From: Lutjanus erythropterus
Lineage: Eukaryota; Chordata; Actinopteri; Lutjaniformes; Lutjanidae
Direction of reading: 5' to 3'
Length of the DNA: 64,000 nt
Assembly (NCBI GenBank): GCA_020091685.1
Contig: CM034607.1
Location: 25,023,253 to 25,087,252 of the forward strand
Positions 43,576 to 56,205 of the stretch are shown piece after piece (position 1 is the first letter of the stretch; the number at the start of each line of letters is the position of its first letter). The translations under genes were made by a program, and so were the position numbers. The notes beneath the pieces were generated by a model. That model was given only the letters and a program-made list of their open reading frames with translations. It was not told the origin of the DNA and ran no database searches.

Positions 43576-44872
43576 TTTTTTTAACAAAAACTAACCATTC
43601 ATACATTTATTGCAGGGCCCTTGTATTCAACTGGGTTAATTTGAACTCTGTTTACAGCAGCTAAGTGTATTTTGGCTTCTCTGAAATAATTTCTATGCAC
43701 AAAACATCTTCTTTTGGAGTCTGTCTGTGTTCCTGGTCCATTTACTGCATGAAAATAATGCACATTATGCACAATAGCACATGTATCACAATGCATTAGT
43801 GCACTATGTACTATAAATACATTTCCTTAATATTACAACATCTATATGCTAATTCCCATTACACCATATAAAATTAAATCATACAATCCACTGAAAGTGT
43901 AAAGAGACATTTGGCTCCAACTGTCAAACACAATAAAAATGTGTTAGATACAGATGATGATTGTCACCTCAGCCTCCATGTGGGCGAGCAAACTGTGTAA
44001 TGAGTCTCGTGTGTTGTTCAATGTGATTAGTTATGCTGGATTTTTATTCTATACATGAGCCACGTTATGTGTGTGTGCATATGTGTGTATGCCTTGTTAA
44101 GTGCATGCTACATTTTTCTACTTTTTTGTTTTAAACCAAGGGTAAGTGTCATATTTTGGATGCATTTCTCATTATAATTTTTGAAATTTTCTTTACATCC
44201 CAACAGCAATCAATAAATCAAATGATGGCCTATCTGCCCCACATAGCTGCCGACTCACCTTCACTCTGTGTGTGCGTACACTGCACATGACTGGACATTT
44301 CGACAAGGGTAGTAGACAGATATATTGCTAAAGCTATTGCGAGCTAGTTGCACAGAAAAGAAGGTGCATGAGCATATAATAAAAATACTAACTATTGTTG
44401 TCGTTGTATGTTATATAATAATATAAAATTGAGACTTCAGGTAGTTGGATACAGTTAGAAACTCATGATTGGTTTTGGATGGACACTTTCAAAATCTAAC
44501 TTACTGATGCTGATTTCTTCAGCAGGCATAGCATCAACTGCGGTTAAAATGTCAGTGACTCAATGGCTGCAATTTGAACAACAGACGATGCTTTTCAATA
44601 TTCAGAGCTCTCCTGTCAGTGCTTTGTATGTGGAGCAGAAAATCATTATAATGTTGCTCTTATGCTCATGTACACTTAACAACTGGGTTCTCACGATATC
44701 ATTCTCGTTGTCTTAGGTGTAAAAATTGGTCTGTAATTTAGCTGATGTGTGAGTGTCATGTGGAATTGACAGTCAGTACTCACAGGCAGAACAAAAACAG
44801 CATTTTGTGCCAAAATTTCCTGTCAAAGAATAAGATATTTTCCATCTGAAGCATCTGACACCTTGATTTAGA
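43576..44872. other. Noncoding, no gene seen
   Basis: AT-rich; no exon, RNA gene or defined repeat. Confidence 0.4.
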
Positions 44873-45060
44873 TAGGATGACCAGATTCAAGCAAAACAAA
44901 TGTGGGACAAACAGCAATGTTTGTGTGGGAGAGTGTCTGAAATACTGGTATTAAAAAAAAATAAACATTTCTATTATACCACTTAGCTCATAAGGTCTCT
45001 ACGCTTTGCCCTCTGGTTGATTCAGTAGCACAAAAGACAATAGATGAATAGCTTACCAGT
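44873..45060 (+). repeat. Interspersed repeat fragment (GGATGACCAGATTC type)
   Basis: TAGGATGACCAGATTCAAGC and AAATGTGGGACAAACAGC resemble a repeat start seen in many teleost genomes. No second end is visible. Confidence 0.35.
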
Positions 45061-47004
45061 CTTCATGGTAGCTGCATTTATTTTTCTTTGTGGTAGTTTC
45101 CATTAAAGTCCACCTAAATCAGCATAGCTTGTGACTTTGTCGTGACTTGCAATTTTTTGCAGCGAGCCAATCAAAATATGACACGTGCTTGCAATATGTG
45201 GGACGTGGATAAAAATGCTGTGTAGTCTCATGTCTAAGTACTTATTACAAAGAATACAATGCAGATGACAACAGTAGGCAAGGGAGAAATGTGTAAAGGT
45301 CAAACTGCTGCTATATTGCAATATTTTGGAAAGGTGATTTAAAAAAATAAGACTTAATTTAAGTGTCATATTAAATATTTATGCTATTCACACATTTGTA
45401 TACAGCCTAACTCATTACTGTGTGTGTTGGTTGGCCACTATGAATATGAGCGAACGGTGTCATGAGTATGTATACATATGTATAAGAACATATTACCATG
45501 TGTATCAGAGCATGACCAATCTTATTACGGCCCCACATATCATTATGCATTAGTGTATTGGGCTACGCTATCAGCTGCTGTATAGCTGACATATTAATCC
45601 ATATGTGGCCTGTATACCTCATTCCTCATACAGGAACCAGTGATGAAATGGTGCACACACACACGTATGAGTCGGCTTGGAGCAATGTTTGTTGTTTTTC
45701 GACCATAAGAGACGAAAAAACGGAGGAAATATTAGTTCAGTTTATTTTCATTTTAGTTTACCGTGACTTTGTTTCTGTTCATTTAAATTCTGCTTAGTTT
45801 TTGCTGAGTTCAGTTTATTTGCGCGGGGCTACACAGAGGTGAGAAATGAAACAATGGTAAGTAATAACAACCTTGGGAAATAGATTTATCACTTTAACAA
45901 GAGCAAGACAGAAAGAGTGGGGAGGCCTTAGTGGAAGTGCATTGTGTCATGGTGTCATAAATATTCAGTTTTCAAGTGGGCCAGCATCCCTCCATACTCC
46001 CTCTTCTCTCTGGTCACATTTTTTTTTAACATTTCCAGCATAAATCACTGGAGTGGATTTGAGTTCATACAATTCAAGTATGTTACAGTTGGCATGCAAA
46101 CAGTCGCTGCCTCTGGTTGCCTGTGAGTGCGCAGGATGCCTGCCTGAAGCTGATCTGCTGTGTTTGTTTGTGTGTGTGTGCATACATAAAGCATCTGTGC
46201 ATAATGTACATAAACCACACACAGCATGTGTGTGTGTGTGAGTGTGTATCTCACTGCTTGCATGCCTACACAAACCCATGTGTGGCGTGTGTGTGTCCTA
46301 AATATTACAGCAGCAAATCCTTAAAAAAGAGATCACTTCTCTGACACTTTCCCCGTGTGGCGTGATGTGTCGTGAGACCCAGTTCTGTTAGCGAGGAGAC
46401 AGATTGCTGCAGCTTCACTTCCCATAATCCCACTGTCACTTAACACCATATAAGACAAGTTCTGCATGTTATCATATGTATTCTCGTATGCATTCTTCAG
46501 CACAAGATAAATACAACCAAAAAGTAAATGTTAACATGCTTCAGGAATTTCCACGGAGTTGGAAAATGTGCACATTTGTAAAGGTAAAGCGTGGAACACA
46601 CAACATTGCAGGAATCTCTCACAGTATTTCCTGCACCACTGATGCGTATTTGTAGATTTAAAGCCTTAGCATCATCAGAGCATCAGTTGCTCTCATGAGT
46701 GATGGCATGTGGTAACATATGCGTAACTGAAATGCAGACATATAGATGGAATTGGATTGTAAAGTAATCAATTTTTAGACAATAATATAGCAATTTAAAT
46801 CTATACTGAACATGTGGACTATTAACACTGCACAGTCTTAAATTACATATCAAAAATAAAGAAGCATGGACATCAGACTGGAGAAAAACAGGCGTACCTT
46901 CACTCCTGTATCAACCTTATAAAACCCCCAGGTTTCCTGAGTTTCTGATGTTTTGATGTTGCATGATGTAACCTGTTGCACCTGTCAGATCTTATCTTAC
47001 TCTA
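45061..47004. other. Noncoding; GT-rich patch
   Basis: GT-rich interrupted repeats at about 46165-46290 account for the frames there. TATACATATGTATA-type words occur near 45470. No gene is seen. Confidence 0.45.
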
Positions 47005-47717
47005 ATACAGGGGTTTCCAAACTGAGACTGTGGGCCTCCCCTCAGACAAAGCTTGGCATAAGATAGCCTAATATAGAGTCTATTAACAGTATTTTAATAC
47101 ACTTTTAAATTATGTCATTAATCTCTTTGTAATTTGCTACTATATATCTGTGATGCAGCAAACATGCTGACCTCAAAAAGCCAGCATGACAATGTTTCAT
47201 GCTAACTGATATTCATTGGTACAAGTAATGAATTACAGTAAGTATATAAAGGTAATTAAGTTTAACTTAAGTAATTTACTTCAACAGATGTGGAATTACA
47301 TCATAATTTAAAGGTTCAACATGTGAAAGTAGAGTAATTATGTTTTCATTTGTATATAATCAGCTGAAAATAAGAATTACTGTCTTCTCATTGTCTAGTC
47401 ATTTAAATCTACAGAGGGCGCGGGTCCTCATCCATGGAGGCCGCCATGTTGGACGACCATGTTTCTGCAGGAGCTCAGAATGTCGAGAGCAAAAAGAACA
47501 AAAACAAAACAAAAAACAGACATGCCAGACTGACATTAGATATAAACAAGACAGCTTTAGCTTTAAAAAAAAGTATAATATTTGTGTTAGATTTGCGGTA
47601 AGAGCTCAAATGATTAAACATAAACAACAGTCAATAGTACTGGTGGCACTGGTGGTAGTGGGGACCCCCCAGTTAAAATTATGTCTAGGGCCTCACAAAG
47701 GCTTGGGCTGACCCTGT
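47005..47717 (+). mobile_element. Composite transposon-derived region
   Basis: It opens with ACAGGGGTTTCCAAACTGAG, like the CAGGGGTTCCCAAACT end of a hAT family, and closes with GGGCTGACCCTGT, whose complement is ACAGGGTCAGCCC. Within it, about 47290-47490 (TATAATCAGCTGAAAATAAG ... CAGAGGGCGCGGGTCC ... GGAGGCCGCCATGTTGG) belongs to another teleost MITE that also occurs at 50281-50445. The frame 47340-47711 is repeat-derived. Confidence 0.5.
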
Positions 47718-48780
47718 AAGTTTATTTGTCATAATGTATATAACAACAATATGTTCCTCTTTTTTCAACTTAAGAGTCAATTACTTGTGTAGTTTCATAC
47801 ATGCATTATACAATCTGGAATCAATTAAAGTGCAGTAAAACTCCACTTTTTCTGTTTTGGAGAAAATGACTTTTTCTCATCTGTGACAAATTTAATTAAA
47901 TGCTTCAGGTAATCATGAGAATTCCCTCATCTGGGCTCAGAGTATTTTGCATTTTATTAGAATGATAACTAAGTGTTGGACAATTGTGCATATATCACGT
48001 AGAGAAAAGTTTCTGGTTGCAGAGGGGAATCAGAAGTCAGAGGAAGAAGCCAGAAGTGGGATTGGAGCTCGAAGACGAGACTTTTGGATAATCCGAGATA
48101 ATCCCTAGGGCAAAATCTCGGTCAAAAAAGCAACATATGGCGTCAGACAAAAAGAGTGTGAAGGCAAGCAGAAGGGCAACTTCACAGCCGCAGTTCAGTC
48201 TGGGACAGCTAAAATCAGCTGTCAGCTTTACAAGTCTGCCACAAGTCAAAAGTTCTCAAACGCATGACTCATAGCAAAGCCAGCAGTAACAATTTTAAAA
48301 GAAAGGAATCCACTGCTCCTGAGTTAATTTATGCTTCCAAGTTTAGGCAAAAGAAATTCAAAAACTTCTGGCCACTCAAAGTCACTCTGGCGAACTTTCA
48401 AGTAAATCAAACACAAATCAATCTGTGATGAGGGGAAATGATGAGACTTCAGTGGTAATTGACTTGATTGATTAGAGGGATCCCAATGGTAAACGAAGTG
48501 GGAGCGACAGAACATCTGCAGTGTAATTTTTTTTTCACCAAAAGAAATAGAGGACATCCCTTCATCTTTCAGAGAGCAGGGACAAACAGATGGCTACAGG
48601 ACAGCCGGACTGGACCTGAGAAAGAGGTGGGAGGGAGAATCTGGATCTGGATTTTGACTGGATCTCTTGATTTTACAGTACACTTTTAAGACAAAATAAG
48701 CAATAGTTTGTATCAGACTAGACACAAAGTAGAAATAATATGTTCTTCATTAGACAGCAAACAAACTGTACCATAATTAG
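47718..48780. other. Noncoding, no gene seen
   Basis: Unique-looking; 48000-48260 and 48460-48670 contain short chance frames only. Confidence 0.4.
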
Positions 48781-48785
48781 ACAAC

Positions 48786-49010
48786 ACCCAACAGTACACT
48801 AGGGCTGGGGGGCACTGGCCACCCCTGAAATCTGATTGGCCAACCCCAGTGCCACCTCATTTTCTTCAAGTCTGATTGCCTGTCTGTCCAGTGAAACAAT
48901 GCAGTTCTGTTTCAATGTGTCCCTACCTACCCTAAGTCCCTAAGTCTAATAACAATGGGGAACAATATACTTTAGTTTCTAGTACAGTTCTGTTTCAATG
49001 TGTCCTCAAT
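48786..49010. repeat. Low-copy direct repeat region
   Basis: A 21-bp sequence beginning CAGTTCTGTTTC and ending GTGTCC occurs exactly at 48902-48922 and 48985-49005 (83 bases apart), each followed by different sequence. The preceding ACACTAGGGCTGGGGGGCAC looks like a transposon terminus. CTAAGTCCCTAAGTCTAA adds a small local duplication. Confidence 0.6.
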
Positions 49011-49429
49011 TACTCTTCTAATTAAGTCGACTAAGTGTCTAACACTGCCTAATAAAAACATATTATTTTCTAGCTTTGTCTAAGCACATCTTGTTATGTC
49101 TGTTTTGTACTGTAAAATGAGGTGCGAATGAAAATTGCACTTTCTGTACATTTTCTTCTTAAAACAAATGTGTGGGTGTTAAGTGTGCACACAACAACTG
49201 CCTCATCACTTGTTTCCCATCAGGGTCACCACTCTCCTCTACAGATACTGACTGCTTCCACCCACTCATGTTCTAAAGTCATTAGCACAGAACATTATAC
49301 TAAGTCTAACTAATTTACACCACACACACACGTATACAACTCTTGCTTTTCACCTTTGTCTCTCTCGGTCTCGCTTCCTCCTTCCGTTTGTTTGTCTCAC
49401 GCCCCCTACCTCGCGGAGCGCCGTTCCCT

Positions 49430-49560
49430 CTGTTAATCCCACGGACTGTTTAAAATCGTCCGGCGCTCCAGTTTTCTGCCTGAGATTAAGACGGACCTTG
49501 TCTCATTAGTGCCTCATTAACACATCAGATAGCGGGTTTAACAGAGCGTCAGAGAGGAGG
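49430..49560. promoter_or_regulatory. Candidate conserved noncoding element
   Basis: Non-repetitive sequence (CTGTTAATCCCACGGACTG, AAATCGTCCGGCGCTCCAG, GAGATTAAGACGGACC, TAGTGCCTCATTAACAC) with CpGs and ATTA cores, followed by a GA-rich tract. No coding frame. Confidence 0.28.
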
Positions 49561-50280
49561 GGAGGAGAGAGGGAGAACATCCAAAAAAAGGGGCAGTGAA
49601 AAAGAGCAAAGGAGCTTATGAAGAGACAGACATGGACACATCTGTTGTTAAATAAAAAATATGCTTGTTATCCTCAGCTGTGTGCTTTATTGGGAGTCTG
49701 TAGCCGCAGAAAGTGAAGATACAGTTGCAGCTTCAAAGAGCATCTCATGAAGCACCGCTAGAAGACACATGAACACAACTAGAGACTTTAACCAGGAAGG
49801 AAGGATGTGAAGTTTGGGATTAAAATGCAATATTTACTATTAGTACTTCTCTCAGATGGGCAGATACTTAAAGAGCAGAGCGTCAAGCCGGGAATCAGAA
49901 TAGGAAAGACGAGGATGAGACACCTACTGATGACACACACATATGGAGTGCATCAGAAAAATGGACCCACAAACAAATACATTCAAAATTCTGTCTCCCA
50001 AACCACATGACTGTCACTAGTCTGCATCTGTTCTTCAGCCAATCCATGACAATTCACTGAAACGTCATTCCTAATCATGTGAGCCTCCCTGTCCTCTGGG
50101 ATCCCACAGCGATCAGTAGGTGTGTTTACATGAAATTAACAAACACAGGTGAAAGTGGATTAGCTGCTTGACATGATTGAATAGTGTATTTAGGCATTGA
50201 ATTACATGTTAATGTAAAACACGATTACCTTTACAAGTCATGCATTTAAGTTAGACAAGAGTAATGATTACTTACTGGTA
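49561..50280. other. Noncoding, no gene seen
   Basis: GA-rich to about 49615, then unique-looking sequence. Confidence 0.4.
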
Positions 50281-50445
50281 CAGTGTGTAAGATTTAGTTG
50301 GAGTTATTTGCAGAATATGATTGAAATTGAATATATATGCTTTCATTAGTGTTTAATCACTTGAAAGTAAGAAATGTTGTGTTTTTCGTTACCTCGGAAT
50401 TAACTTTTTATGTTTACAGAACGGGAAACTGTGCAAATGGCTGGG
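50281..50445 (+). mobile_element. MITE fragment related to 47290-47490
   Basis: GTACAGTGTGTAAGATTTAG, then TTCATTAGTGTTTAATCACTTG and GTTGTGTTTTTCGTTACCTC, match a common teleost repeat whose downstream part (GGGCGCGGGTCC, GCCGCCATGTTG) is seen at 47.4 kb. The downstream half is missing here. Confidence 0.55.
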
Positions 50446-51479
50446 GTTCGCTTTGAATAAAGGGTTTTGAAGGATTTTTTGGACGTTATAGAATTTGCCA
50501 CTGTATTGGGAATGAGTGCATACAAAGCACTGACAGTAAGTTAAAATTTCATTCATAACCTTTTGTCAAGTTTTACTTTGCAATAATAATGTAATGCTGT
50601 GACAAAATCCTCATGGCACACTGTATGAGAAACATTGACCTACATAGGCAAACAAGACCATCCACTTGAAAATCAGCTATTTTTATATGCTTATTCTTAT
50701 TATTTCATTCAAGTTCTCTGTCTGTGTTCACTTCCATTGCTGGCCTCTAAAATGACAAATTAAATTAATAACAGGCAAACATATCAGCCCTGCAACCCTG
50801 TTTTAAAATGTCTAATTTGCATTCACTAATATGTTTTGACCAAAATTAAATTTTGTAGAAAGTAGAAACTTGTACTGGCATTATACCCTTGCAGAAAAGA
50901 AGAGAGGTGGATGGTTGGATGGGTGCAAAAAGCACAGTGACAGCAGAGATTGGGGTCAGAGTTGCAAAATTCTAAGTCCTGTGATTTTGATTTTCAAAAT
51001 TTAAGAGCATGAAGGTTTATATGAAAATGTTGATATTCAGTACGCGTATCGAAAGAAAATTGAGACCATGCATGTATATTTCAAAACAAGGTGCTCCTCA
51101 GCATGTTGATTACATCATCCACTGACCCAGATCACACACAGAGAGATTATGAAATCTGAAAACATCTGAAACATCTAGAAAAAACCTTAATATAAGCCTC
51201 TATACCCTAACTATAAAAGATAAAAGTTTTAAAGTTCAAACTGTAGTGGTATAAAGAACCAGAGAGCACACTAACAAGTCATTTTAACTTGTTACCAGTC
51301 TGTTAAACAGGTCATATTTACTGAACATATTGTGTCCAGCCTGAGCTTGAAGAAACATCTGAGCCACAGCAGTGGTCAGCAGAAAGTCATCATAAATTGA
51401 GCAAACTGCAATATCCATGAAATGGGCAAGTATCCTTATGCCTGCATTTATCAATGAAACTCCTCACACACAGCCTTAC
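50446..51479. other. Noncoding, no gene seen
   Basis: AT-rich, unique-looking sequence without a supportable feature. Confidence 0.4.
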
Positions 51480-51790
51480 ATCTCAACTGCTTCGACTTGG
51501 GTATTCAGCTGAGAGCCCCCCACTGTAGCCCTGCAGGCTTATTCCTTCCCAATTTAAACAAATCTTTCCCTTGTGCAATTAGTAGCAGAAGCCTAATTCC
51601 TGTGTCCTCAGCTCCCACTGCCAACCCATTAACCCACAGGCCATTGCTGTGGCCGGCTCCAATATAAGTCAGCAGGCTGCAGCCCGTGGGCTTAACATAG
51701 AATAAATCCCCCACATATCAATGCGGTTTAAGCTGAGCGGGCTGATATATCTGCTCCCACTGCAGGGGGTCAGGCTGGGCTGGCAGGTTG
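51480..51790. promoter_or_regulatory. Candidate conserved noncoding element (strong by appearance)
   Basis: A 300-base island of evenly mixed composition with no repeats, in AT-rich surroundings. It holds CCCAATTTAAACAAATC, GTGCAATTAGTAGCAG, GCCTAATTCCTGTG, CCAACCCATTAACCCAC, CCAATATAAGTCAGCAGG and GCTGATATATCTGCTCCC. It does not translate into a plausible exon on either strand. The texture is that of a deeply conserved vertebrate enhancer; this is a judgement by eye. Confidence 0.35.
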
Positions 51791-52019
51791 CCAGCTGGGA
51801 CAGTCAAAACTACGAACGTAGAAGTCATGATACACATGATACATTCTCAGGCGATGTCAGTAAACACCTCCCCACAACAGCAATTGTCCAGTCATAGTTT
51901 AACAGCTGTAACTGGGCATGAAGTCTCCATCATGATGTGTTCTCTAAGGCTACAAACACAACAGCACAGTTGTAGTTCAAGTGGATTAAACAGCGTGTTT
52001 ATCTGCTCTAATGCAAGCT

Positions 52020-52300
52020 GAAATCATTAGCACGCCCACATTAGCTACAGTAGTAACTGAGCCTTACCTGCAAAGCCAAAAAGCATCTTCGATCATTAAT
52101 TAATTAAATTTGCTTGTGGGGTTAAAAGTTGCGTTAAAATGCACAATCCCTCACTGCGTGGAAGCAGGTCCTAGATGCTATTAGAGTTTATGGTAATGTT
52201 AGCAGCTCTCGCCCACTCTTAATTGGATTTGGGCAAGTTTACATTCCAGCAACCCCAGCTTATTATTTGCCAAACACATTGGTTAGTCCTCATCATACAA
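52020..52300. promoter_or_regulatory. Candidate conserved noncoding element (strong by appearance)
   Basis: Only 230 bases from the previous island. Contains overlapping homeodomain cores CATTAATTAATTAAAT (about 52094-52109), ACTCTTAATTGGATTTGGGC and GCATCTTCGATCATTAA, and a non-repetitive remainder (GCACAATCCCTCACTGCGTG). No coding frame. Conservation was not tested. Confidence 0.35.
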
Positions 52301-53459
52301 GCCCATTTTAATGGTAAAAGTAATTTAAACCGACTAATGCTGACCATTTGCCTGGAACATGCAGCTTTACCCTCTGTTTTTTAGCATAAAACCATGTATG
52401 TAGACATCAGGTACGTATTTAAATGCACAATATGTAATTTCTGCTGCACCAGGTCTCTCACATCAAATAACAAATGACAGTGTGATAATGAGAAGTAGCA
52501 CGGGGTCGTGGAGGTTGTTGTCTTCATTGTTAAACAACCACCACAGCCAATGAAAATCTATCTGACAGATGAGGTAATGTGATAAAGTTTTACTCACGTG
52601 ATGCTTAGTCATGCTCACCGACTTTCTTCCCCACTTTCTGACAGATGCAGCGTTCATTTCTGTTGGCAAAATTGACATCTGTTAGCTAGAAATGAGAAGC
52701 CTGCTCCTCCTATGTCTGTTGAATGACAAGGACGCAGTGTTTTGAAAAAAAATACAAAGAATTTCAAGGCGGCAAATACGTCTACCATTAACTGCCTACT
52801 GAATGTGCCATGTGCAAACAGGAGGCTTGACGTGCACAGCAACGGTAATAAGGAAGAGTAAAATATTCACGGAGCAAAAATATTGAATATTCAAAGTTTC
52901 CAGCTTCTCATGTGTAAGATGTTGCAGCTTTTTTACGCCTTAGGCCACTGTCAAGGAGACTTTTTCACATGCAGCCATTTTGATATGAAATAGTAGCATA
53001 AACACAGGTGTTACCATGTTTCTAATTAAGGTTCTGTTACATATTTTATATCAATATGGCTACTTTGAGAATATTTGACAAAACAAGCCGCATAATGACA
53101 TCAACTTGGACTGTTTCACTAGTTTATGGCATCTCATAAGTTAGTTGTTAGTTGTAGAACTTATTCACGTAACTATACTTCTGTTTAATATTGTATATGT
53201 TTATCTGCATTCAATTAATCCCATTATTTTATGAATCTCAAGTGCACTCTCTGCACCATCCATGTTGCGTCTACTCAAGCTGCCAAAGATAGATGCCCCT
53301 GTGCGCCACTTCCCTGATAAAGCGCTGCCAACTTTGTCATTATCGACGACTTTGTTTCTTATTAAACCGGAGCAGTAACTCAAACTGGTGGATGCTCACA
53401 GTTCTCTCCTCTCCCAGTTAGACAAACAACTCAAGTTAACGCTGCTTCTATAGGACAGG
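52301..53459. other. Noncoding; MITE-like part at 52410-52850
   Basis: ATTTAAATGCACAATATGTAATTTC at about 52415 resembles the start of a TTAA-type MITE, and the following 400 bases look repeat-derived, without a defined right end. The rest is AT-rich. Confidence 0.35.
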
Positions 53460-53640
53460 GCAGTAAAGTAAATTATGGCGAATAATCACATGGCGCCAGC
53501 AGCAGTACAATAACTGCCAGACTGCCTTGATTTCTGCTGCACCTGTTATTGAATAATGACAGAACTAAACGCAGGTTCCACACCGGCCACAATTTATCAT
53601 CGCTCATCGACAGCCAGCTCACAGAGAGAGGGAGGAAAGG
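53460..53640. promoter_or_regulatory. Candidate conserved noncoding element
   Basis: Non-repetitive (AATTATGGCGAATAATCAC, ATGGCGCCAGCAGCAG, CACCGGCCACAATTTATC), ending at a GA-rich tract. No exon-like structure. Confidence 0.27.
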
Positions 53641-54944
53641 GAGAGTGAAAGAGGGAGAGGAGGGTGAAGAGAGAAATGCAGAGCCATGAATAATGGAAGG
53701 AGTGTGGTGTGTGTATTCCCAGAGCTCACAGAATTACTCTCACTTTGCAGCATTTAATCAATGACTCTCCCTCTATATTTTACATCCCTCTCTCCTTCTC
53801 TCCCTCCCTCGCTCCCTCTATAGCAGTTTTCATTTCACAGCGGGGTCATTTGTGTAGCAATATGCTGTAATATGACTGCCCTACACACATACAGATATAC
53901 ACAAACTTGTTCTGAGACAGAAAGGAAGGGAGTAATAACATCTCAACTTCTAACTGTGAGAGATGACCATCTGCTCCTTTAAAGTCCTGAAACACAACTC
54001 CTTTCCTCTGAAACTTATGCTCCTGGAGCCAGGATCATTTACTATGCAGTTTAATTTATCTTACCTCTTGAATTATTTGGTTGTTTGTTTCTTTATTGTT
54101 GCTGTTCTGCTTTGTAAAACAGTGACATGTTACCGAAATGGTACAAGAGAATTCATCTCCCAGCGCTATAAATCGCCCCTTGTGCATAAAAATGAAGGAA
54201 ATGTGATGTTGTGAAGAGACGTTTTCATCTGAAAAGCAAATATCAGCAACAAACTTGAAGAATTTATACTTTAAGTTTAGGTTACATTTATCAAAACTAT
54301 GGGATCAGTTTAAAATAACAACATTCTTTGATTTAAAAATAAGTTGCAAGCCTTCAGCGTTAAATGATTTGCATTAATAAGTCAACCAAATGAAAAGCAA
54401 AAAGTGAGAAAACTTTAACAATAACAAACACAGTGAAAAAATTACATAAGAGACATTTTTCACTGCTTTAATGCTGGAATTTAAAGAGGAATATTGTTAT
54501 TTTGTTTGCAGTCAAACACCAGTATACTCCTATAGAAGTCTTGTTGAGAGGTCCAATAGCTTCAGAAAAACAGTTTTGTGTCTACAGAACTGGACCATCA
54601 GGATGTCCACAGTGAAACATTGCAATGGACAATGATATTGTTGCTGGTTCTCAGAGGGTCTTCGTCTCAGCACCACATGTCCTTAAGTTAGATGTGTTTC
54701 ATAAAAAAATGATAAACACGACATGGAGACATTGTGTAATGAGCACCAGAAATAGCTTCTTTTCATTTTCTCTCCTACATGACAAAATCAGAACCTCACA
54801 AACAACTCCATGGCAACTGTGAGGGGAAAAACTACCTCAAATACAAAAGTCTTTTCTTTTAAATCACGATGGTAGAGGGCTCAGTGGTCAATGACTGTCA
54901 GCCATGATGCTGACGATGGCATCGTCCATCAGCCCAAGACTAGA
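53641..54944. other. Noncoding, no gene seen
   Basis: GA-rich at about 53620-53665 and CT-rich at about 53765-53820. The plus-strand frame at 53963-54214 has no splice signals. Confidence 0.45.
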
Positions 54945-55345
54945 CCAGACCCTAGACTGTATAAAACATAGACCAACCTTCCGTGATGTCAACCATAGGT
55001 TTCAGAAAAGTCATTGTGAAGCTGTCAGTGTAGTGGCTCCAGCCGTCACGGCCTTGGCAGTGCCAAATAACTCCCAGTTAATCCAAAAATTGGCAAAGCC
55101 TGTGGGTGGAGCTGAGGTGGACTGAATGAAGCAGCTACCTAGCGGCTAACCATCTGTGACGGTATGCATGACTATGGGCTCGCCCATAGTCATGCATATG
55201 TTTAAATAATATAATTTAAACAGGTGAGTTGTATAAAAGTTCATCCTCCGTACAGCTGTCATGAATGGGGAAATTAGCCGTAGAGGTCAAAACCATTTTT
55301 GCACCAGGCTGTAAACATGTTAACTTCTGCTGTAAAGTTAATTCT
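54945..55345 (+). mobile_element. Teleost interspersed repeat (TAGACCAACCTTCCGTGATG type)
   Basis: The order CATAGACCAACC ... CGTGATGTCAACCATAGG ... GGCAGTGCCAAATAACTCCC ... AAGCCTGTGGGTGGAGCTG ... ACCATCTGTGACGGTATG ... AAACAGGTGAGTTGTATAAA ... GGTCAAAACCATTTTTGCAC ... GCTGTAAACATGTT matches a repeat found widely in teleosts. The middle is deleted and replaced by the palindrome at 55163-55198. It is noncoding. Confidence 0.65.
55163..55198. repeat. Perfect 17-bp palindrome with 2-base spacer
   Basis: TATGCATGACTATGGGC (55163-55179), then TC, then its exact reverse complement (55182-55198). Symmetry stops at the flanking G and T. Confidence 0.97.
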
Positions 55346-55574
55346 ATCTGTTTGCATTCGATAATCTTGAGAATTCCTCTTAAATATATTTGCATAAATG
55401 TTTTGACTGTCTAGATGCCACCAAACTTCCTGATGTTGAAACTGAAAACTGAGGTGGTTTTCTTTGGTCCTCCTGAATTCACCAGCAATTTGTGCTGGAA
55501 GCTCAGCCTGCAGTTATCCTTTATAAAAAAAAATCACGTGCAAAACACTCTGGGATGATTTCTTGATTCTGCAT

Positions 55575-56205
55575 TCCAATTCGGCAAACAGATAAATTAC
55601 GGTAGTTTTTTCCGACTGAGAGCCTCAGCAAAAGTTAAATCCTTCCTGTCATTCCGAGTTTCTGAAAAAGTAATTCACGCTTTTATTACTACTCGCCTCG
55701 ACTACTGTAACTCATACGTGGGAGTCAGTCAGTGAAAAGATTTCTCCTGTCCTAGTCGCCCTCCGCCGGCCTCCTGGCGGTTTTAGAGTTCATTTTAAAG
55801 TTTCACTATTTGTCTACAAAGCAGTGCACAGATTGACTCCCTCTTATCTATCTGACCTTTTAATCCCTTATACCCCATCAAGGTCACTCAGGTCCTCTGA
55901 CAAGTCATCCATCATTTGGTCATCCTTCAGGCTTGATGGAAGCTCAGGGAGGAGCGCACCTTCTCTGTCACTCACCTCTTTTCTTTGGCTTTTAAATGTA
56001 CATAAATTGCTACCATTATTTGTCATAATTGTTGTTTTATTAGTCTGTATTACTCATTGCTTTTATTTTGATCACTCATAGGGTATTTACATGCTTTGCT
56101 GTTCGCTCTGTTGACCTGTGGTTCCTTGGTCCATGTTTTTAAAGAACTTTGGTCAGCTCATGTTGTTTTAATGTGCTATAGAAATACATTTGAATTGAAC
56201 TGATT
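55575..56205 (+). mobile_element. L2-type LINE, 3' end of reverse transcriptase (degenerate)
   Basis: The frame near 55606-55725 reads FFRLRASAKVKSFLSF and HAFITTRLDYCNS, and after a break near 55730, from about 55824, HRLTPSYLSDLLIPYTPSRS then LRSSD. These are the conserved C-terminal reverse-transcriptase words of the L2/CR1 group of non-LTR retrotransposons. The segment between DYCNS and the later block is deleted and frames shift, so it is dead. It ends with GTGCTATAGAAATACATTTG, typical of the L2 3' tail (GTGCTATATAAATAAA-like). Confidence 0.82.
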
